From: Mactra quadrangularis
Taxonomy: Eukaryota; Mollusca; Bivalvia; Venerida; Mactridae
Assembly (NCBI GenBank): GCA_025267735.1
Contig: CM046304.1
Coordinates: 15,686,001 to 15,750,000, forward strand
DNA: 64,000 bases
Reading direction: 5' to 3'
Numbering within the stretch: position 1 is the stretch's first letter; each line of letters starts with the position of its first letter. Positions 59,601-64,000 of the stretch are shown here, one piece after another. The position numbers and the translations under genes are program-made. The notes beneath the pieces are model-generated. The model was not told the DNA's origin and ran no database searches. It saw nothing but the letters and a program-made list of their open reading frames with translations.

Positions 59601-62600
59601 TTCTGATCGAAAATATATCATCATCGAGGCAGATTCAGAATGATTTGACTAAATTAAACTTGTTGCGAATCCAGACGTATGTTTCTGATTGAATAACTTA
59701 CATAAGTATCTAGGCAAATTTGTTAAATAGAAATAGTGTTGCCTCGTTGCTAAATCAACAGCTCTAGATATTTGCTTAATTCACTTTTTGCAGCATCGAA
59801 TACTATATGGTTCAATATTAGGACAATCAAAATCAAATGGTCTTAATGGTGGAATTTACTTGATAAAGGGAACCTTTTTTTAGCATGCAAGACTTTGCAT
59901 TATCAAAGTGGGCTTTATAGCGGAGCATACTTTCGTGGAGCTTGGTCATGAAATTATTTCTGCTGCAATTCTCCCTCCTGACAATGATTCTTAATTATGT
60001 AGGACAGTTGTCAGTCACTAACGAAAGAATGCGCTTAGTAGTTGTTTAACAGTTAAATCTAGAGATTTAGCCTTTCCAGGAGCGGTGAGTAGGTTGACTG
60101 ACCGCCGTTATATGGCCTATACAATGTGTTGCTACGGCTTTAAACCCAGCAAAAACAAACAAACAACCTTTATAGTGGAAGTATTAAAAGTACCTACACG
60201 TATTTTAATGTTAGTATCCGGTTAGTATGTTAGTGTTACAACAGATTTATTTTATTTTCTAGGATAAGCGATGCACTGAAAGCAGCAAATTCCCATTACA
60301 AGAAATTTGTTGTTGAAAGGTTTGATATACATTTGTACCTTATATTAATTATTATACATATGTAAAATTAAATAAAGTTGTTAACCTGCATTTACGAATG
60401 TATAGTTTGAAAACAGTAAAGTGTGTCTGATGGCTTTTAGAAAAATTTCCATGACCAAACTCAACATTGGGAAGCAGTTCCCAAACCATTCTTGTGCCCA
60501 GAGTTTATCTAGATTCTTGATCTGAAAAATTAGATCGAGAATATGAATAACCTTTGGTTACGAGAATGATCCCAAATAGAAATGCAAACAACTACTACAG
60601 TGCACCTTTTCACAAAAATTCTTACGACAAATGTTATCGTAAGTCAATTTCATGAATTTTGCCGTTCAAAGTCAGATGGATAATAAACAGTAGTATGGTT
60701 TGATATTAAAAAGGTACTCATTCACAGATTATAACTTTAACATCAACTTTTTCTGAAACAAGCAAAATTATTAAGAAACATTTTTAAGCAGGAAATTGGT
60801 GATTTGATAATGACAATTTTAGTGCAAATTGACATACAAGTACAAATCATGGTGTTTCAAGTAGTATAATTATACTACTGTCACGGTATAGACAATTTTA
60901 GTGCATTTTTGTGACTTTAATATTGTATATTTCTTGCAATCTATAGGTCAGTTTGTCCTAAAATATTAAGACCTAATCTTTTGACACTATTACAGACACT
61001 GAATGGTATTTTGAAAATATTGAAAAATCTTTACGAAATCTGTGACTAAGTACCTTTAAAATGTATCCTTTCCTTTCTGAAAGATGTGTTTTTCTATTGA
61101 AAGGTAGAATATGAATATAGTAATATCTTATTATCACATTATAGCGGAAATATAATGTCCGATTGACATCATCAAAAGGGAAAATGACGTCATCTTTGAG
61201 GAGAAATGATTTTCCGGTAATGACCTATTTCCGAAGGAATATCTATAAAAAGACATAAAAAAGCATGAAAGAACAAAATATATGTCAATTTTGGAGTAAG
61301 ATCTTAATAATGTTATTTTATAACTGGCGAGTTAGTAAATAAAATTGTACACATGTTGCTATGCCACTCTTGAAAATATATATTCTTGTACTCACTTGGT
61401 AAAATAAAAAAATCTATCTAACGTAAAACTCGACAAATATTGTCTATCTCTTTGCAGTAAAGATAAGCCACTTACACTTACGATGTCCCAGTCTGTTGAT
61501 AATATGGAGGCATACACAAACTTGACTGATGACGTCTTGTATGACATCAGACTTTCGACTGAGGACACACTCCAAAAGTCACGTGATATCATTAACAGGA
61601 TAGTCAAACGAGATCTTTATAAGTGTCTAGTCATTAAGACTGTGGAGGTAACATATTAAATATTTTTATTTGGGTTTCATGCTCTTTTCTGTTTCGTGTC
61701 ATAGTCTTCGACAGTAGACCGTGGACCAAGTCACCCAAAACCCCAGTTTGTCCGTTGGTCCAGTGATTTTCAGAAAGTGTATGGTCCAATGGTATAATTA
61801 GCAAAAAATATGTTTGATTACTGGTATTGGGGACCCCCCCCCCCCCCCAGTTACTAGGCACACACTTCCTTCAGTGACTGACAAAGAATGGGAGACAAAT
61901 GACAAAGACAGACAGAATACATGTAGAAATCATTTTATGACCAACCTGCAAGACAGTATGCCCTGCCTGGGAATCGAACCCATTGCCCCTCGATCAATTG
62001 AATTGCTTATTAATTCAGCTAGCTAGGTGGCTTCACATTAGCCTGGATTACCTGCCCCTTACCACTCTCGTTATCAGGCCAGGCAAACGGGAATCATGGC
62101 GGCCTCCTCTGTTATTATACAGGTATAACGTTTTTTTAATCTTGCATGATCATTTGCTGACGATAGTTACTTTAGTAAGAATTCGGTACTATATAGGACA
62201 TATGACTTCGATTTTTCAGATTACACGTATATTAAGCCGATGATTAACAAAAACATGTCTCAAGTGAACACAATTCGGACGTGGATTAGTCTCGTTAGAA
62301 TTTCGGATACTTTATTTTGTATAAAAACAAACAACTTAAAAAGGTATCCACTGAAATTTTTGTACAATGATCCTTTGATTGAAACCTGAGTAGAGGGAAA
62401 TGCTCATTTGAAAACATAATTATCCAATATCTAATTCATTACATAGGGTGCAGCCTTGATCATGCTTTGTCTGACGTACTTTTACCTGCCAAAGTACGAC
62501 TGGGAACCAGACAAGCTTCACATAAGAACAATTTAATCAAGGGAGGTAAATCATACAAAACTTACAGTTTTATTACATAGCAGTTACCTCCCTTTAACAT

Positions 62601-63339
62601 ATTTTAACCTACACAGCTACAAAAATATTGTGTTTTCCAGACAAAGGTTACTGAAAAAGAAGAAAAGAATGCTCTGAAGGATGCTCTGAAGAATGATCTG
62701 AAGGATGCTCTGAAGGATGCTCTGGAGGATGCTATGAAGAATGCTCCGGAGGATGCTCTGGAGGGTTCTCGGAAGAATGCTCTGGAGGATGCTCTGGGGA
62801 ATGCTCTGAAGAATGCTCTGAAGGATGCTCTGGAGGATGCTCTGGAGGATGATCTGAAGAATGGTCTGGAGGATGAGCTGAAGAATGCTCTGAAGGATGC
62901 TCTGAAGAAAGCTCTGAAGGATGCTCTCCGGGAAGCTCGGAAGGATGCTCTGAAGAAAGCTCTGAAGAATGCTCTGAAGAATGCTCTGGAGGATGCTCGA
63001 AGTGATGAAAGGCTGCTTGATGAATTTGAAATAAAGGTAAAGTCACTTTCCGCCATATTTCTCTCTAGCTAAATCCATTTTCCTTTATATTTAGCTTGCT
63101 CTTATAAAAGTCTATATTCGTTAATAAAACTGCCTTATCATCAATTGAATGAGGGAGAATTGTTCGCTACATTTTGAACTTTTGCTACAGTAAGAACTTT
63201 TTCCTACATTAAAATCTTTTTGTAACATTTTATTCCACAGATTGCTAAGTTTGATTACAGCAAGGGAAATGAAGATCCAGTCGACTATGTGAGATTCTTT
63301 CACAAGGATAATCCTACGAAAGGCGTAAAAAGGACCCCG
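45865..63339 (+). CDS. SAMHD1: SAMHD1-like dNTP triphosphohydrolase (partial at 3' end), 12 exons, 520 codons in window
   Basis: Exons: 45865-45867 (ATG only, tentative), 48527-48693, 51338-51453, 52195-52271, 54355-54513, 55678-55713, 56722-56889, 59333-59424, 60263-60319, 61458-61647, 62641-63036 and 63241-63339; a donor at 63340 shows that it continues. Phases agree throughout. The HD metal-site residues are present: H54 (NRFEHS), H93-D94 (GLCHDL) and D206 (DYFARD). So are H97 and H102 (GHGPFSH), H122 (HEQ) and the allosteric-site segment [14 protein letters not shown]1 cleaves dNTPs to nucleoside and triphosphate, is activated by GTP/dNTP-driven tetramers, and limits DNA synthesis including that of viruses. 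This model starts at the HD core ([10 protein letters not shown]) with no SAM domain. A 112-residue repeat interrupts the C-terminal lobe. Orthology versus a lineage-specific paralogue is open. Confidence 0.9.
45955..47125 (+). repeat. Tandem module array, about 146 bp period
   Basis: It starts with an ACGCCCGTTTT..AAAACGGACGT hairpin and a GTCCGTCTGTCCGTC run. About seven units follow with AAGGTCAAGGTCAC, GTCCGGACAATAACTC and GTAGCCCATGTGTCAAGG; the first four phase at 146 bp. It has the same general plan (terminal hairpin plus tandem core) as the Helentron-like copies. Confidence 0.8.
47847..48065. repeat. Third copy of the 9118 dispersed repeat
   Basis: It contains TCTACGTCACGCAATTTG, TTTCGTCTAGATGAAAGCTA and GATCCTGTACGACAGCGCTC in the same order as 9118-9365. 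Confidence 0.7.
48527..48693 (+). CDS. SAMHD1: SAMHD1-like exon 2: start of HD core
   Basis: It opens in phase 0 with GAC after TTCATAATAG. The translation covers the nucleotide-binding segment [17 protein letters not shown] and the first metal ligand in HNRFEHS. It ends mid-glycine (GG), completed at 51338. Confidence 0.9.
49161..50672 (-). mobile_element. Tc1-like transposon relic in SAMHD1-like intron 2
   Basis: The ends CTGAAAGGATAAAGTAACGC (left) and CTGAAAGGATATAGAAACGC (right, minus strand) form a terminal inverted repeat flanked by TA. A decayed transposase lies inside. Confidence 0.75.
49400..50382 (-). pseudogene. Tc1-like transposase, broken
   Basis: From an ATG at 50382 the minus strand reads [16 protein letters not shown] and, further on, [14 protein letters not shown] and the DDE-domain piece [14 protein letters not shown] near 49540-49580. 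Stops and frameshifts interrupt it several times, so it cannot make a working enzyme. Confidence 0.8.
52025..52095 (+). mobile_element. tRNA-like SINE head, fragment
   Basis: GGTGCGGTGGTAAAATGCAC is followed by GGGTTCGATCCC in tRNA-like spacing. Stems do not pair well. Confidence 0.45.
52294..52656. mobile_element. MITE with GTCCGACAATAT-type ends, copy 1
   Basis: Ends GACCGACAATATCAACCTGA and, minus strand, GTCCGACAATATTAACCTGG are flanked by TA. It lies in SAMHD1-like intron 4, 22 bp after the exon. Confidence 0.75.
52657..54354 (+). other. Remainder of SAMHD1-like intron 4
   Basis: It is AT-rich, and I see no exon or repeat in it. Confidence 0.4.
55379..55488. mobile_element. MITE with GTCCGACAATAT-type ends, copy 2
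   Basis: Ends GTCCGACAATATTTACCTGA and, minus strand, GTACGACAATATTAACCTGA are flanked by TA. This is a 110-bp internally deleted relative of copy 1. Confidence 0.75.
56070..56370 (+). pseudogene. 3' end of a non-LTR retrotransposon (LINE), decayed
   Basis: The plus strand reads, with stops, [16 protein letters not shown], which resembles the GRPRKTW..C...DL motif near the end of many LINE reverse-transcriptase proteins, then NLHNRDPFD. It runs directly into a TTGATTGA microsatellite, as a LINE tail would. Confidence 0.55.
56350..56676. repeat. (TTGA)n / (TTTAATGA)n microsatellite
   Basis: Irregular GATTGATTTAAT units fill about 325 bp. It was probably seeded by the LINE tail and expanded. 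Confidence 0.85.
57298..57704. mobile_element. MITE with GACAGCCCT ends (hAT-like), copy C
   Basis: The ends TTAGGGTTGTCACAATA and, minus strand, TCAGGGCTGTCACGATA face each other. It is the best preserved of the three related copies. It lies in SAMHD1-like intron 7. Confidence 0.7.
57770..59205. repeat. 24-bp minisatellite, about 59 copies
   Basis: The unit is GGTTTTGGTTATCATTATAG plus CACA, with frequent variants (TATAAC, ATCAAT). Because 24 is a multiple of three, frames of up to 158 codons stay open on both strands; they are artefacts. It ends about 130 bp before the acceptor of exon 8. Confidence 0.9.
59924..60167 (+). mobile_element. SINE body, 5'-truncated copy
   Basis: It matches 45088-45325 (TGGAGCTTGGTCATGAAATT, TTAGCCTTTCCAGGAG, AACAAACAAAC tail) but lacks the tRNA-like head. 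Confidence 0.8.
61850..62035 (-). mobile_element. tRNA-derived SINE, minus strand
   Basis: On the minus strand, GCCACCTAGCTAGCTGAATT is followed by GGGTTCGATTCCC, a tRNA-like head. The body shares blocks with 17815-18070. A poly-C run lies just outside at about 61835. Confidence 0.55.
62045..62518. repeat. Dispersed repeat, second copy of 12327-12800
   Basis: It is colinear with the first copy over its length. It lies in SAMHD1-like intron 10. Confidence 0.75.
62641..63036 (+). CDS. SAMHD1: SAMHD1-like exon 11: coding 12-bp minisatellite
   Basis: It encodes 132 codons bounded by TTTTCCAG and GTAAAG, both phase 0. After TKVTEKEEK come 28 four-residue repeats ([16 protein letters not shown] and similar; model residues 365-476), then [11 protein letters not shown], which rejoins the family sequence. 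The DNA unit is GATGCTCTGAAG. All repeats keep the frame and none contains a stop. In human SAMHD1 this region is a short linker in the C-terminal lobe. The repeat should be helical, with Leu every fourth residue and alternating acid and base. Minus-strand frames rich in SRA or PEHS are shadows. Confidence 0.9.
63241..63339 (+). CDS. SAMHD1: SAMHD1-like exon 12, last in window
   Basis: The 33 codons ([17 protein letters not shown]) match the family segment that ends NPIDHVSFY in human SAMHD1. A GTACAA donor follows, so further C-terminal exons lie beyond the window. Confidence 0.85.
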
Positions 63340-63484
63340 GTACAACATTTAATCATTTAGAAAACTTTAGAAAGACAATTTCATAAACTTTTAGTACACA
63401 ATTTTGAACTTGCCCTCAAATAACCTTTGTTATTGCAAACTCTGCTCCAAATTATATCATTAAGCTTTAAAACTACTTCAGATC

Positions 63485-63717
63485 AGCGCAAAACTTCTTC
63501 CAAAACATCTTCGTAAGTTAGTTTCATATAATAAGCACTTCAAAGTCAGATGGATAATAAGCATAACTATGATATGATATTCAAAAGGTATACACAATTT
63601 ACACAATTTACAAAATATTTAGAATTGATAAACCAAAATATGAGTGTTTTATAAATGTTTCCTGATTTTGACTTACGAAGATTTTTTTCGAAAGATTTTT
63701 TGTGAAAAGCACCACAG
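63485..63717. mobile_element. MITE with GTGCTTTTCACAAAAA-type ends
   Basis: The left (GCGCAAAACTTC..CTTCGTAAG) and right (CTTACGAAG..GTGAAAAGCACCACAGG) ends are inverted. Related ends occur at 31368, 44133 and 60598. Confidence 0.55.
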
Positions 63718-64000
63718 GTATGTTGAACATAGCATGTAAATGAATATACTATTATACATGTAGTATGCTCTTCTAAAAGTAACCCACTTTTAAAGAAATA
63801 CACTCAGTGCAATTCAAATTCAGAAAGCAGAGAAGTTTGAAGAGTTTTTTTAGTCTCTTATACATGTTATATTCTGATAACTTCATGTTTAAAAACAGTT
63901 TACAAGTCTACTGTTGATGAATTCGTGTATATCTTCATATGTTCGCTTTGAATCTTTTCCAAATTTTGACTGCTGCGAGAATGCTATGTAAAACATTTAT

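Noticed and set aside
59441..59692. 83-codon plus-strand frame in SAMHD1-like intron 8
   Set aside because: No similarity recognised; it lies between two well-phased exons and would break the family sequence if included.
62604..63056. Minus-strand frames rich in SRAFFRA or PEHSSEH
   Set aside because: They are shadows of the coding minisatellite in SAMHD1-like exon 11, whose plus-strand frame has matching splice sites and flanking homology.

Overview
The window is eukaryotic nuclear DNA: AT-rich, with introns bounded by GT/AG, and dense in satellites, MITEs and tRNA-derived SINEs. The SINE tails (AACAAAC-type), the dispersed modules that end in a small hairpin before CTCTTGTT, and the style of the host genes suggest a mollusc, probably a bivalve. 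That assignment is inference; no database was searched.

Layout. 1-1620: AT-rich DNA ending in a pogo-like MITE. 1690-8800: a satellite of about ninety near-palindromic hairpin units, containing a nearly identical 2.72-kb tandem duplication. 8800-16140: gene-poor, with MITEs and dispersed repeats. 16141-24646 (+): a six-exon gene for a 499-residue protein that joins an atypical YTH domain to an RlaP/YcgL-like (COG3541-type) nucleotidyltransferase. 24650-28840: repeats, including a 65-bp palindrome flanked by 9-bp direct repeats. 28844-33750 (-): a seven-exon gene for a 358-residue Pro/Tyr/His-rich protein I could not name; it looks like an axonemal (microtubule inner) protein. 34599-41630: a complete Polinton/Maverick-like mobile element with 126-bp terminal inverted repeats and a 6-bp target duplication (ACTATA). 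It encodes an A32-like packaging ATPase with a C2H2 finger, a small basic protein and a CARD-RING (IAP-like) protein, and holds a 0.9-kb GAGT microsatellite. 41637-45860: intergenic, with a SINE and a 28-bp tandem repeat. 45865-63339 and beyond (+): a SAMHD1-type dNTP triphosphohydrolase gene lacking a SAM domain in this model. One exon carries a 12-bp coding minisatellite that adds about 112 residues of (N/D)AL(K/E) repeats. Its introns hold a Tc1-like relic, Helentron-like repeats, a LINE tail and a 24-bp minisatellite.

The host genes do not form one pathway. Two of them (SAMHD1-like dNTPase; YTH plus RNA-repair-type nucleotidyltransferase) belong to families tied to nucleic-acid defence or repair, and they flank an integrated virus-like element. 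The proximity may be chance.
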